Positions 1 through 12,029 are shown, counted from the stretch's first letter. The stretch: 64,000 bases of DNA from Girardinichthys multiradiatus (GCF_021462225.1 NC_061798.1:25459320-25523319), one strand, 5' to 3'. A program made the numbers and translations. Notes: a model not told the origin generated them from the letters alone.

Positions 1-744
1 GGGTTGCTATAGACAAACCTTTGGTCACTCATGCCAATGCAAAACGTCGGTTTCAATGGTGCAAGGAGCGCAAATCTTGGGCTGTGGACAATGTGAAACA
101 TGTATTGTTCTCTGATGAGTCCACCTTTACTGTTTTCCCCACATCCGGGAGAGATACGGTGTGGAGAAGCCTCAAAGAAGCGTACCACCCAGACTGTTGC
201 ATGGCCAGAGTGAAGCATGGGGGTGGATCACTGATGGTGTTGGCAGCCATATCATGGCATTTCCTTGGGCCAATACTTGTGCTAGATGGGCACGTCACTG
301 CCAAGGACTACCGAACCATTCTTGAGGACCATGTGCATCCAATGGTTCAAACATTGTATCCTGAAGGTGGTGCAGTGTATCAGGATAACAATGCACCAAT
401 ACACAGAGCAAGACTGGTGAAAGATTGGTTTGATGAACATGAAAGTGAAGTTGAACATCTCCCATGGCCTGCACAGTCACCAGATCTAAATATTATTGAG
501 CCACTTTGGGGTACTTTGGAGGAGCGAGTCAGGAAACATTTTCCTCCACCAGTATCACGCAGTGACCTGGCCACTATCCTGCAAGAAGAATGGCTTAAAA
601 TCCCTCTGACCACTGTGCAGGACTTGTATATGTCATTCCCAAGACGAAATGACGCTGTATTGGCCGCAAAATGAGGCCCTACACCATACTAATAAATTAT
701 TGTGGTCTAAAACCAGGTGTTTCAGTTTCATTGTCCAACCCCTG
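1..744 (+). mobile_element. Tc1/mariner DD36E (Incomer-like) transposon, 3' part, cut by window edge
   Basis: The sequence matches the near-complete copy at 35776-37041 from its transposase middle to its terminal inverted repeat. The right end reads CCAACCCCTG at 735-744, the reverse complement of the family's CAGGGGTTGG terminus. The base pair following it is CA rather than the expected TA, so the target duplication is mutated. The 5' end lies outside the window. Confidence 0.93.
3..674 (+). pseudogene. DD36E transposase, C-terminal two thirds (catalytic domain)
   Basis: The reading frame is open from the window edge to a TGA at 672-674, so translation begins upstream and the apparent start at 21 is not real. 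The product is the DDE catalytic core of a cut-and-paste transposase. The first Asp lies in FSDEST and the Glu in NIIEPLW. In the sister copies the second catalytic Asp is the second D of YQDDNAPIH; here the motif reads YQDNNAPIH, so that Asp has become Asn. Counting from this site to the Glu gives 36 residues between them, which defines DD36E rather than the DD34E of Sleeping Beauty-type elements. The frame is otherwise uninterrupted, but the enzyme should be inactive. Close relatives in the window: 14004-14598 plus 25774-26064, and 35962-36989. Confidence 0.9.
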
Positions 745-2660
745 CATATATTTATATAACAGGGGTATAGTTATTATATATATTCTTGTAGCCTACCATC
801 AAATCAAAACAGAATTCCTCAACGGGCCCCCAACATCTCCCAGAAAACCGGCTTCTAGATCAAACACCTAGTTTTGATCCGGTTTTCCACATTGAGTTTT
901 ACTCTCGGAAATTGCAGGGGTTTTAGACTGAGATTTGATGGCACCTAATATCCAAATCAGAATTCCTTATGACACACATCAGCAATCAACAACTTTATGT
1001 TAACACCAGCAAGGTTTCGGGTTGTCTCACTGAGTGAATCATGTGATTCTGCATTCATACACACCCACTGTTTATTATCAGGCCTCTTCAAAAACTGCAG
1101 TTCTGTTAAACGCCGAGCATACCGGCTTGCGTACTTATCTAGCGCCAACGCCAAGCTTACCGGCTTGCTGTTTGCGTGGTCACATCACGAGCAACCTATA
1201 CATCTGCAGATGCCTGTTGGCGGTGGAGGAATGATACATATCTTTGTCTGAAACAAAAAAATAAAAATAAAGCAAACAGGCATGATACAAGTGAAGCATG
1301 GTGGCTTCATTCCATCTAATGGGCTCAACAAACAACAGTCCAATCTTGATAAAGCATTTAAGTTAAACAATGATAAGCAGGGATGAAGATGCTCTTCCAG
1401 CCACCAGGCTTTGTCTTGGTTCATTGATGTTGTCAAACTCGCTGTGCAATCACAAAATGACACTGCAAACGAGCCTCTATCTCCACTTAGATTGCAAACA
1501 GATTTTACAGAAACAGACAGAACTGCACACTCAACCACACAAACACGTGGACTGCACAACTCTTGACTGAAAACCTTGAGCATGCACACATGCACACAGT
1601 CATGTTTTGTCAATCTCTGGAATGGTAGTCATCTACATTACTGTGAAACAAAGCGGAGAGTCTGAGGGAAGGAGGACTTATACATCAAAGCCAGACTGGT
1701 TGATAGTGATCGTAGCTTGTGGCTGCATGGAAATGTGCAGCTCAACACCTCACTCTCAGCAGGACCACGAAACATTAGTGTGTGTGTCTATGTGCATTTG
1801 CCTGAGCATAATCATTTAATAGTTCATCCAGGTACGCTGAGTTCAAACCTTTCACCTTACACAGGAATCTGCTAAAAGGATTCTGTCAACATGTGTTTGT
1901 TTATGGCCATCCACTCACGGGGAGATGTGACTTCCCAGATGTTATTAATTTCTTCAGCATCTCTACATTAGTTCTGCACAAATGTAATAAACCTGTGAAC
2001 AAAAAACAACATATATATGTTTAATAGCAACTCACTGGAATTTTTTGATAACTATTGCTTCCAGTGTACAAGGTACAAGCTCCATCTTGTATGGAAAATT
2101 AGCTGAGGTAAATATGGAAAGATTAGCTGAGGTAATTGGGAATTACCTTTATAGATATATAGTCACTTTTTCTTTGTGTATGTCTTTTTACTGTTTACTA
2201 GATACAAGAACTGCCTTGCTTGCAGGGTTATATCCTTTACTATGCAATGCACTATACAGGGTTGGAAAGGTTTTCTCTCCTCACTCAGAATCTGAGGGGT
2301 TTCAGATTATTATGAAGCAATGTTCTAAATCTACATTTAAACCATTGTTGTCAAGTTGAAATAGTAAAGATCTTCCAAGGTATGCTATAAATTACATCAT
2401 GATGTGCCAAGCCCATTGTAGTGAGGGAATAAGAGTGAACATTGATTAAAGGTGACCTATTACACTTCCTTTTAAACATTTGGGATAGGTCTATGGCCTA
2501 TACAAAACATGTTAGTTACATTTTCTGCACAAAATCTTTTTTAGATAATGAGATTTCACCTTCTTAGTTTCCCCTTTTTGAGCTCCTTTCAGAATGAGTT
2601 GTTTTAGAGCTCTGTCACTTTTATGCAAATTAGCTTTATCTGGCCACGCCCCCCAACCAG
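745..2660. other. Intergenic, no gene recognised
   Basis: AT-rich sequence with only short ORFs in all frames. A weak palindromic segment spans about 793-948 (ends share CCATCAAATC and its complement). The stretch TAAAGGTGACCTATTAC near 2449 resembles ends of teleost non-autonomous DNA elements, but no partner end was found. Confidence 0.6.
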
Positions 2661-2836
2661 CACTTCATACAGTCAGTCAGTCATTTTCTACCGCTTATTC
2701 CATCGTGGGTCACAGGGGAGCTGGTGCCTATCTCCAGCAGTCTATGGGCGAGAGGCGAGGTACACCCTGGACAGGTCGCCAGTCCATCGCAGGTCAACAC
2801 ACAAACAACCATGCACACACTCATTCATACACCTAA

Positions 2837-3347
2837 AGGTGCGTTCACAACAAACGCGATTTCTGCGAAAGGAGCGGCCAATTTACATGTTATCCCTATG
2901 TAGAGGCGCGTTCAGGAGCGGAGCGGCGCGGTGCGGTGCGAAGGACGCGGAGGACGCGGCGCGGAAGGCGCGGCAAGCAAAGCGGGAGCGGAGCGGGAGC
3001 GGAGAGGCGCGATGGACGAGTTGAAAATTCTGAACTTTTTCAGCTCCTGGAGTAGGTGGTGGTACTCTCCGAACTGAAGAATCTGGTGAACCCAGGGACG
3101 TTGACGTCGGTGGCGCTTTTCGGCTCTCCACAAGTAAAACACTGTGATTATCCGTGAAATCCATGTCCAGCACGTTCAGTTAAAACCAGCAAGCAGCAGA
3201 TGGAAGCTCCTCCTATTTGATGACGCGGCGAAGCGTTGCCGCTTGTTGCCAAATGCCAACACGGAGTTCACGCGGAATGTGAAGTGGGCAAAAGCACACA
3301 AATGAGGCATAAAATTTGCAGAAATCGCGTTTGGTGTGAACGCACCA
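2837..3347 (-). mobile_element. PIF/Harbinger-type non-autonomous element nested in the SINE
   Basis: The ends are inverted repeats: GGTGCGTTCACA at the left and TGTGAACGCACC at the right, the similarity running on for about 28 bp through the CAAACGCGATTTCTG block. TAA flanks both sides (2834-2836 and 3348-3350), the 3-bp TWA duplication expected of PIF/Harbinger. Removing the 511 bp plus one TAA restores a continuous SINE. The inner part is very GC-rich (GGAGCGGAGCGGCG-like repeats, 2905-3010), unlike its surroundings. A transposase fragment lies on the minus strand. Confidence 0.9.
3005..3142 (-). pseudogene. Harbinger transposase N-terminal fragment
   Basis: A minus-strand frame translates as a basic stretch followed by WVHQILQFGEYHHLLQEL, a pattern I recognise from the N-terminus of HARBI1-like transposases, where a basic region precedes W-V-x-x-I and G-E-(Y/F)-H-x-L-x-x-E-L. 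The DDE catalytic region is absent. The frame runs into the GC-rich core and stops. This marks the 511-bp element as an internal-deletion derivative of an autonomous Harbinger rather than an unrelated MITE. Confidence 0.75.
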
Positions 3348-3557
3348 TAAGGGCAATTTAGAGTGACCAATTAACCTAACAGGCATGTCTTTGGACTGTG
3401 GGGGGAAGCTGGAGTACCCGGTGAGAACCCACACATGCACAGGGAGAACATGCAAACTCCTTGCAGAAAGACCCCAGGCTGGGAATTGAACCCAGGACCT
3501 TCTTGCTGCAAGGCAACAGTGCTACCAACTGTGCCACTGTGCAGCCCACTTCATACA

Positions 3558-5030
3558 TGTGGGGAAAAAACAAAAAAAACTTAAAAGACACAACAATAAG
3601 CACTTACATTTCTCTCATCTGCAGATTTGCCATGAACAGTAGGAACTGAATTTTTCTTCAGTCTAAGTGCTTCTCGAAATGTGAGTTCTCAAAGCAGTCC
3701 GTGGTGAAGTAATTCGCGCAAACTACCATTATATTCAGCAATGTGACTGGAACACTGCGTTCAAAAATAAAAGGAAGCCACGACAGCGGGAGAATGTGCA
3801 TGGGTAGATTTGTGTCTTTGCAGCCAACAACAGAACATCTTTGAGGGCAACTATTGCAAAGTGCGTGTAAGGTCAAACCAGCCGGCGAAACGTGGTCCTC
3901 TTCTGAAAATCAAGCAGGCGGAGCTCCGCTCAGTTGCTAGTCTGGGGCAGAATTAAGGTAACGTTGCTAGGTGCTAGTGTAATTGTGACTTCACAATTAC
4001 ACAGCTTTGAAATCGTGTGTTTACAAGAAAAAATAAAACATTCATCTATAGCCAAAAACCAATCAAAAAGACAAACACATGTCATCTCAAGGCACTTTAG
4101 TCAATTCAATCGAATCCTACAGATTTCAAGTCAGATACATACAGTCCAATTGATCCTAATTTTCAAACACTGCAGGCTCAGCGTGGGTGGCCATCTGCCA
4201 TGGCTGACTGGGAGTTTGAGAGAACAGAGCAGATACACAAAAGACCACAAAAGCACTGATCCAGGAGTACATTCTATAGGAAAGAAAAGTAACACATTAA
4301 AGGTGCGTAGCGCAAGTTTTTAAGTTAAATATTATTTATTTTCTTTCCCATACATGCCCTTCCAATTGTCCGACATGTAAAATGAGTTATCTTCTATTTA
4401 CCGCAGTTGTCTCTACAGGCTAGATTAGTCAGTTCATTAGAGAGTGATTCGGGCCGAATTCTCAGGACTTGCGCATGGGTGTCAAGGGCTGCGCACTCTC
4501 GTTTACCCTGCTACTACTATTTTGAGTCTCTGCCGCTATGACACTTCAGCGAGAGAACACCGGCGGGTGACTGTTATAGAAGATGGAACACAAATGACCA
4601 GCCACAAGTTCATCTCAAACCCCATCACAGACTCCACACAGTAAAAAAAAAAACTTTTGTCTAGTGCAACAAAAAGGGCAAAGTTTGAGTCTGATCAGCA
4701 ACGGAACAAGACTAGAGTAAACATCGGGGCAGTTTTTAAGCAATTGAGGGAGCTCAGATCTGTCCTGGGAATGAAAAAGGACCAGCAGTTGGCCCTCTTT
4801 TTGCTAAAAAGGTAAGATACTAAAAATACATGTTGTATTATATACATTGAACTAAACAAATGATAACAAAGCGAAATGTCTATGTTATTGACCAACTAAA
4901 AGGGTAGCTATCTTTCTCCCCTAAGAATTGACTCGATATGAAAAATTTCCGTACAAACTAAAATGTCCCTACATAATATTAGATAATGAATTAATACATC
5001 AACCTGAAAAGACTGACAAATGAGAGAAAC
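3558..5030. other. Intergenic, no gene recognised
   Basis: Only short ORFs without recognisable motifs. A moderately GC-rich patch lies at 3690-3960. No repeat ends identified. Confidence 0.5.
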
Positions 5031-5190
5031 ACAGAGGTGGCAATGAAATAAGTTTATTAGCCGATTTGTTTTTCTTTTGGTGCTCGGATCCCGACGGAAG
5101 ACATGGAGGCTGATAATGACATGAGCTTGAATGAACATCTTAGGGTTAGAATTAGAGATGTCGGGGGAGAGGAAGGGGCCGAGGCTGAAT
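5031..5190 (-). repeat. Dispersed repeat family copy (short, divergent)
   Basis: Shares the block around AGACATGGAGGCTGATAATG and the following AATTAGAGATGT with 28382-29420 and, in reverse complement, with 38521-38940. It lies next to the candidate LTR of the minus-strand ERV remnant. Confidence 0.5.
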
Positions 5191-5323
5191 ATAAACAGAA
5201 TGTTGGTTAGCATGAATGATGTGAGATTGATAAGTGAATGGTAGATGTCATACGATCAGAATACGAGGAGAAGATCAAACTGACTGAATGGGAAGATGTT
5301 GAGAGCCAGACAAGGCATGAGAA

Positions 5324-5674
5324 TGTTGTGGAATTTTCTTATCAAAGTGGGTAGAAGTTGACTCATAACAAGAGAAAATCCGGACTTTGTCTTTATAAGT
5401 TTTATTCAAAGGCATTCAGCGTTTGAATGACTCTGTCACCAAGCAAGTCAGTTGAACAGAGCCCCGATCAACATTTACACACAGTATTTATACCAGAACA
5501 TGACAGTGTTATCTCAACTGCAAAGAGTCCATGTTCTATGACCCCAACCCTTCTTGAGTTCAACAGTGACAAGCTAATCTAGGAACAGACCTAACTGCCC
5601 TAACTGACATTGTCCTAAAGATGGGTCTGAACCATTAAACTTCTGATAATGGCTTTACAGCTTACTCCCTAACA
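5324..5674 (-). repeat. Candidate 3' LTR of the minus-strand ERV
   Basis: Minus strand starts TGTTAGGGAG at 5674 and ends CCACAACA at 5324, giving TGTT...AACA ends. It contains a TATA-like TATAAATAC (about 5485-5493) and an AATAAA signal (about 5401-5407) in the expected order. No second LTR was seen, so the boundaries are inferred; they overlap the last env codons. Confidence 0.4.
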
Positions 5675-6470
5675 CAGATGTTCTGAGGAGTAAGATAAAA
5701 AAAAAAATCATACACTGTGAAATGCTTACTGCAAGAATGTCCATTACACTCCCTTCTTCTGATTACAAGATAATCACAACTAAAGGAAAATGCATCAAAA
5801 CCATCACCCCTCTCAGCTAACAGATAATCCAAAGCCATTCTATTTTGCAAACTCATACTTCTTATAGCCTGCCGCTCCGTAGTTAGAACAGTGAAACCTT
5901 CCTCAGATAAAGCAGTAAGATTAAAAGTTAACACAAAAGGATCTGGAGCCAAAGATTCTGAAATAGTATAAGGATCAGTTCTGATAGGACATGACTCAAA
6001 TTTATGTTTGTTGATTAAAGCACATAAAACAGATATAATAGCTTCGCAACCTACTGTCTTCCCAAGGAAATAAGGTGTACTTTCCTCCTGTGTAATACAA
6101 ATATCTGGATCTTTAATCGGATTTCTAATACCCCGAATTCTATAAAGAGTTCCTGTAGACGCACACGTTAAATTAATCTCACTAGAAAATCTACAAGCAT
6201 TTCTGCTTTCCAATACACTATAATTCCTCACAGTTTTGATGCAGCGGTTGCCACCAAACATTATCAGTATGATCATAGTAGTCAGAAAAGTGATGAATCT
6301 CTCTTCAAATCCGCTGATGAGTATTATTAACACAATTCCTCAAATTAGCCTTACATTGTCTTTGCTGTACCTTTTCCCAAATGAACACAAGAGTTATAAA
6401 AATACTTAAAATACCAATCATTAGCATCAGAACAGACCATCTTCCATTTAACTGCATCGTGACCTTGAAG
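5662..6470 (-). pseudogene. env: ERV envelope remnant
   Basis: A first frame (6502-6305) begins with a hydrophobic leader-like stretch (VLMLMIGILSIFITLVFIW). A second frame (6333-5662) carries a hydrophobic segment, cysteine-rich surface-type sequence with NLT sites, and MSLQNRMALDYLLAERG, a heptad segment typical of the transmembrane-subunit immunosuppressive region of gamma-type Env proteins. The furin site, fusion peptide and membrane anchor are not recognisable, so internal deletions are likely. The two frames are out of register and the protein cannot be made. Confidence 0.7.
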
Positions 6471-6950
6471 TGGAATGTCCTTTCTTCTGGTACAGAAAGC
6501 AAACAGTTTTTCCCAAAGAAAACAAATTATAAACACAACTTAAAAAACAAAAAAAACAAAAAATCCTGCTGGAAGTTAGGCTTCCATTGTCCAACTAAAC
6601 AATGGTGGAAATGAACACATTTCAAATTTGTACCATAATGATAAATATCAAGCAATAAACATAAAAGTTAGATAAAAGCATCCGAGATTTCCTCCTCAGA
6701 GTCAGTCACGCTGTCAAAGTGGAAGGAAAGAATCTCTCATTGTGGTGTGTGTGCAGTGAGGCAAATGACCTTATGATTTCTAACTTTCAGGCAATGCGAT
6801 GGCCTTAAGTAGATTCTGAAATAACGTTGCACTGCCCAAGGGATTATTGTGCCCTTGTAAGAACAGTGTTCTTCAACCACCTCTTCAATCACTCGCCAGT
6901 GATCAGCTTACAGTTCTTTGTCTTGTGGTGGTCCGCTGTCCTCAAACCTT

Positions 6951-7420
6951 TCAGTCGTGGATGATCCAGTTGGAAGATGACTTGTCCTGGAAGCCAGATG
7001 AAGCTGGGGGAACTGGAGCTTTCCTGCAGCTTTCCTGGGTGTCTAGTAGGATCTGATATGGGCCATTCCAGTGCCTGGACTTCCTGTGTTTTCTCCTAGA
7101 TTCTCTGACCAGAATCCAGTCCCCAGGAATAAAGGACTGGAGGGTGGAAGTGGCTGTTTCTGGTAATGCAGCCTTCACCATCTGTGAAACTTGAGAAAAC
7201 ACAGTGGACAAGTTTTGACAGTAAAACAACATCCTACCTTCACACAAAGATGTGGAAGAATATTTTCTTGGCAATATCCCCATGTCCAAATTAGGAGACC
7301 TGCCACACAGCACTTCAAAAGGACTGAGATTTGCCTGTGTCCTTTGTCTCAATCTCATATAAGTGAGAACAGGGCCTTCACAACACTTGGCTAATTTTCA
7401 ATTCAAAGTCTCATTCTCAA
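6951..7420 (-). pseudogene. pol: ERV integrase C-terminal fragment
   Basis: The minus-strand frame 7358-6951 includes LSPFEVLCGRSPN (end of the integrase core), then PGDWILVRESRRKH and WNGPYQILLDT, the gammaretrovirus-type C-terminal domain with its GPY motif. Just upstream (about 7420-7390) NETLN..KLAKCCE is the end of the catalytic helix region. The stretch that should hold YHPQS and the catalytic Glu is missing, so a deletion removed part of the core. The substrate role in the live virus was integration of viral cDNA; this copy is dead. Confidence 0.85.
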
Positions 7421-7500
7421 ACCTAAGTGCTTAACTACATTAACTTCATCAAAACATCCAACAAAATCCAAAGAATTGATCTTCTGACTTCACCTGATAT

Positions 7501-10500
7501 ACTAGCAGTGACCATAAGCTAAATATTCTGAATATCAAAAAATGTGACATAATGTTTGAGGAAGGTCTGATTACAGGTCAATATTTCATAGTTTCAGAAT
7601 ACCCAAAAAGAATTTCAAAAATGGTCTAATCTGTGGAGATATAAAATTTCACAAAAGAATCAACACCATAATTTCAGACAGGTTTTCAGAATGTGGTCTT
7701 AGGGAGCTATGCACCATTTATATAAACAAAGTACAACGGCTCTCTTGCATTGTCACTAAGTCCTCACTGGAGGTCTGAGCTACCCTTTTTCCCATGAGTG
7801 CAAAAACGTTTGGAACCCCATGTTACTTTATTCTGACATTCCCCTCTTCTGGCGCAGGGTCCAACCCATGCGACAATTCAGCAAAAAGGTTGTACAAAAA
7901 TGTTCTAGTAACCAAGATCACATTACCTAGAACCAAATAAATAAATTCTGACAGAACTATGTGTCACTATGAATTTAACGAAAGCAACAAGTTCCATTAA
8001 CAACTAAACACAAACTTTAGTTATTCAGTTCATCAATGTCTCACTTAGAAATTAGTCACATATCATCCTGATTTGTCTTGTACAAAGATGAGTATTAGAT
8101 TAATGGACATCTAATGTAATTCAGATGCATAAACCCTACAAATTGAATCTAATAAATAATTCCCACCAAGTATGAAGTCATGACTCAGATTCTTTATCAA
8201 AAATATATTCCTTACTTTTGGCATAACTTGAACTGTCAGCTAGCTTAATGGTACCAGGGAAACTTTCAATCTAATAAATCACCAATGATTCTGCATGCAA
8301 AACTAATTCTTCAAACAAGTTTAAACTATTTAATTAACCTTTTAGTAATAAAACACATAAATCCAAAAGTCATGCTACATCCTTAATTATTATACACAAA
8401 AAAACAAACATGTTTTTAAGGCAACAGTCACTACAAGCATTTTGATTCTATTGTCTCTTAAACAGTGTTAAAACTCAAGAAGGGAGGTGCTGAGCGTCAC
8501 CATGACAACAAAGGCATGAACCAACCTGGTAGGTGGGCGGAGTCAGGCAGAACTAACCTTTGATTGGCAGCCTATGGGCGGACCCACAGTTTCTTCATCC
8601 CATCCCATATTAGTGAATCTTAAACTGCAAAGCTATTAACATGCACCTACCTCAGAAACAAGCTGCTTCTTAACTCTCCTGAAAACTCAAAGTTTTAATC
8701 AATCTGGGATTTAGAAACATTATTCTAAACATGGATTATTGTTTCATGCAACATATAAACAAACATTCATTCCAACAAACACAAAGACAAAACATCAAAG
8801 ATGGACAAATGGCCAAATTTGAAGCTTCAATAATTCAAAGACATTTTTAACAATCTCTTTTCAGAATATGTTTTCTCAACCATATCTTTTAATGCTATAA
8901 TTGATAAATTTTGTTATGACAATCGTCAGGATCCTTTTTTTTAAAAATGAGTGCACATAGTCCAAAAAATCTCAAAGTATTTAGAAGCACAGCAACAGTT
9001 TTCTCTTAAATTAATCCAAATTTACTGATGCTGAAACCTTTTGCTAATTCTTTGTACTGTAACTCTGTAATAATAACTACAATCCTGAGAGTTATTGTTA
9101 TAATTCTCTTTTTGTTTGACTCAATTTGATCACAGCTGTATTGCAGAATTTCAGGTTAAATGCAAAGAAGTATTTTAATTCAATTCAATTCAAATTCAAA
9201 GATACTTTATTGATCCCCGAGGGGAAATCAGAAAAGTCAGCATTGACATTTTCATGGTATACCCAAACAAAACAAAAACTGCAGTGTTTGACTTAATCAG
9301 AAATTAAGATAAGAAGCTTGATTCCAAACTGGACTTTGTTCCCACATAGTGTTTAAAAAAGAACAAACATAATTTTCTTTAATTTGGGCTATTTAAATTT
9401 TGAGAGTTGGGGAGAACTTATTACTAGAACCCCTCTTTAATAATCCAAATGCTGATAAATGTTCCAATATTTTATCTCTTAGTAATCTGAAATCACCTTG
9501 TGTACCTTTGTACTCATATGTATTCCTTTAATCTTTAAACCCTAAGAAATCAAACAAGAAGACTGGAGTTTGAGCCGACCATCCTCTTACTGTTAAGAGA
9601 GCCTTTATTTCTTTCCTTTTCCTAAAATGAAGGATTTTACTTGTCTTGATTCTGTTATAAAAATCCTAACCATGGTTCCAAAACTAAACTCTTCAACCCC
9701 AATCTGTATTCCCCAGAGTATAAATTTTGAGTATTATTGCATTTCAAAGCCACCAAATGACTGGAACTCATCATTGGCTTAGATCTATTTTAATAGGTAA
9801 TCGGCCTACCTTTAATTACATATTATAATTTTATGGACCCAAAATCTATGGCTTACGGGCTTCAGGAGTCCAGGAACCACAAGTTGAATACTACTGCATT
9901 GAACAATGGTGTTAACTTTCTGCAGAGATTGAAGGATTGGCTAAATATATTATTTCTGCTTGGACAATAATCAGATTTAAAATTATGAGTTCACAGCTCC
10001 TAATTTACCTCAGATCATATTTGCTTCTAACCCAGTTCATAAGAAGCTTCAGACAACATTAACCCAAAAACAAAACAAACAAAAACCAGATCTGTTTTAA
10101 AATAAAGAAAAAGCATGCTTAAAAAACTTGGTACTGTGGTGGAAAATAACTCCATGGTTCTGAAGGCCTTTTCATGCAGAGTCTTTTAGGAAACATGAGA
10201 TTAGTTTAATTTTTTTTGTGTGGTACCACTGTCCAATCAGATTCTTTCTAAATAACCCCATTTTTCATTCTCATTTTAAAGGTTTGTTTTATCAAGGGAA
10301 ATGTGTTTAACAAAACCAATTACTCTCAAAAGTTTTAAAAGTTTTTAGCTGGTGATATCTTAGAAAACAACTAGTGTTTTAATATTTCTGTGCAGCACAG
10401 AACTGATTAGGTGTCCTTTCCTTCTCCAAAGGGAGAAAAAAGGAAACTGCAGAACCACGCCTTTCATAGTTTTTGTCAGGACCTGATATAAGGTACAGTG

Positions 10501-11585
10501 TAAATCAACACGCTGCATGAATCAGAAGAGGGAAGAAAAACCTAATATAACCTCTTCCCAGCAGCTGCTGTGAAAAACAATGAATTTGTACTTTCCATAA
10601 GCGTCAGTTAGCACTTGCGGACAAAAACTGCACCAAACTGTAAGTACTGTGTCAGAGACTGTATGAAGACCATCTGCAGTAGAACTAAGCCTGTTTTAAT
10701 CAGGTCTCTACCCATTAGATTTATGGAATACAAAATCTGACAACAGACAATAATACCTGAAAGAGACCCATCAGGTTTTATGCATTCGCTGGGTTTTAAA
10801 AATACTCCTTCATGAGATCTGTCCTGAGAATAACATAGAAACACATGGTTACTGCTGAGTTTTGGAGATGTTGTAACTTCCTCTGCTTTTAATAACTTTT
10901 AATAACTAGAATAATTTACCCTGAATATTCCACGACAAAAGAGAACTTGTTTCTCTAAAATAATTAACTGGAAAGTATCAAATGAGCTAAGTTATCACCC
11001 TTTTAAAGATACTTTTCTAACCCTAAAATAATATTTTAACCCGCTATATCTGTCCACGTCAAGCAAGCGTATCACATGAGCAGCGATTAATAAGCGTTCT
11101 TCATTGCAGAAAATAGGAAAAGATTTATGCAAATGTGTGTGTTTGAATGTTACCCCCATCAGTTTCTAAATCGCTCCAGAGTCAGACTGTCATGGCACAC
11201 AGTTCTCTATCAGTCCAAAAAACAACCCAGGCCCTTCTGTTGGTGAGACATTGAATCATTCTTTGTCCACTTTAACTTCTCCAGGAGGGAGAAAGAAGAA
11301 ACTTTGCTCCGGTTTCTCTTCTGCCCGCATAAGATGCTTTCAATATAAATCCAGTGTATCGCTCTTCTGGCTCTTGCAAACAGCATGGATCGTTGTCCAT
11401 CTCAGTGGGTCCAGACTTCTTCTGAGTTTCGTTTTTTTTTTAATAGAAACTCACACTGTGATTTTCAACAAGCAGGAAGGCAGATCTCTCTCTTTCAGGC
11501 CGTGCTGGAGAAGCGTCTCTGGCGGAGTAGCCATGGAGAAGGGCAGGATGATCTGAGCCTGAAAGAATAGCAAAGAAAATTAGTG
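7501..11585. other. AT-rich intergenic, no gene recognised
   Basis: About 4 kb with no ORF over about 100 codons and no recognisable domain. It includes the LINE tail at 9178-9240. The ERV remnant at 5.3-7.5 kb does not detectably continue here. Confidence 0.6.
9178..9240 (-). repeat. LINE 3'-end fragment
   Basis: Tandem AATTC-type units followed by AAAGATACTTTATTGATCCC and CGAGGGGAAAT. Read on the minus strand this is a common teleost LINE terminus with its simple-repeat tail, severely 5'-truncated. Confidence 0.55.
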
Positions 11586-11586
11586 A

Positions 11587-11832
11587 GCCTGGGAAGGTGT
11601 GAGAGGGCTGGACTGTGCCTGACAAGGTGTATAGAGGGTGTGGCGTGTGCCTGACAAGGCGCAGAGAGGGATGAGGCGTGTGCCTGACAAGGCGTAGAGA
11701 GGAATCGTGCATCCCTGATGAGGTGTAGAGAGAAATGGTGCGTGTCTGACAAGGCGTAGAGAGGAATTGTGCGTCCCTGACGAGGTATAGAGAGAAATGG
11801 TGCGTGTCTGACGAGGCATAGAGGGAGATTGA
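11587..11832. repeat. Minisatellite, 8 units of 30-33 bp
   Basis: Units of the form CTGACAAGGCGTAGAGAG plus a variable GNNNTGTGCGTNN tail recur at spacings of 32, 33, 31, 31, 31 and 31 bp. The later units alternate between an AATGGTGCGTGT type and a GAATTGTGCGTCC type, a roughly 62-bp higher-order period. It lies just downstream (minus-strand sense) of the DIRS-order remnant. Confidence 0.9.
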
Positions 11833-12029
11833 TCTAGAGAGAATGAAGTGATTAGAAGAAACATGGGAGACAAAACAAGTAACATCAGCTGACGGATGCT
11901 GGAGGATGGTGACCCTGAAGAGAATGAGGGGAGAAAATGAGGTTTGATAAAACGATCTTACATAGCAAGGGTAAGTTTAAACTGAAAAGACGAACCACCA
12001 CCAGTAAATGTAGAAGCTCTTACCTAAGA

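Larger units (their letters stand above)
2672..3546 (-). mobile_element. tRNA-derived SINE, interrupted by a Harbinger derivative
   Basis: Read on the minus strand the element starts at 3546 with GGGCTGCACAGTGGCACAG. It carries a tRNA-like head with an exact RNA polymerase III A box (TGGCACAGTTGG, 3525-3536) and an exact B box (GGTTCAATTCC, 3482-3492). The body follows and ends in a short GACT tail near 2672-2682. The identical 11-mer CACTTCATACA flanks it at 2661-2671 and 3547-3557, a typical LINE-mobilised target duplication. Without the nested insert the SINE is about 360 bp. The family name is not assigned. Confidence 0.88.
5324..7500 (-). mobile_element. Degraded ERV, minus strand (integrase end, env, candidate 3' LTR)
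   Basis: On the minus strand the order is integrase C-terminus (about 7420-6951), env (about 6470-5662), then a candidate LTR (5674-5324), which is proviral order. Upstream of 7500 no further pol, gag or 5' LTR was recognised, so the copy is heavily deleted. Its env differs from that of the 14599-25769 provirus, so it is a different lineage. Confidence 0.75.

Noticed and set aside
1185..1613. 142-codon minus-strand ORF
   Set aside because: No recognisable domain, low-complexity composition, no splice or promoter context; probably chance.
2449..2660. TAAAGGTGACCTATTAC as the end of a hAT-like MITE interrupted by the SINE
   Set aside because: The opposite terminus could not be located, so boundaries and class are unsupported.
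11440..11885. Minus-strand ORFs with repeating RLVRHT-like units
   Set aside because: Periodicity comes from translating the minisatellite; no evidence of a protein.
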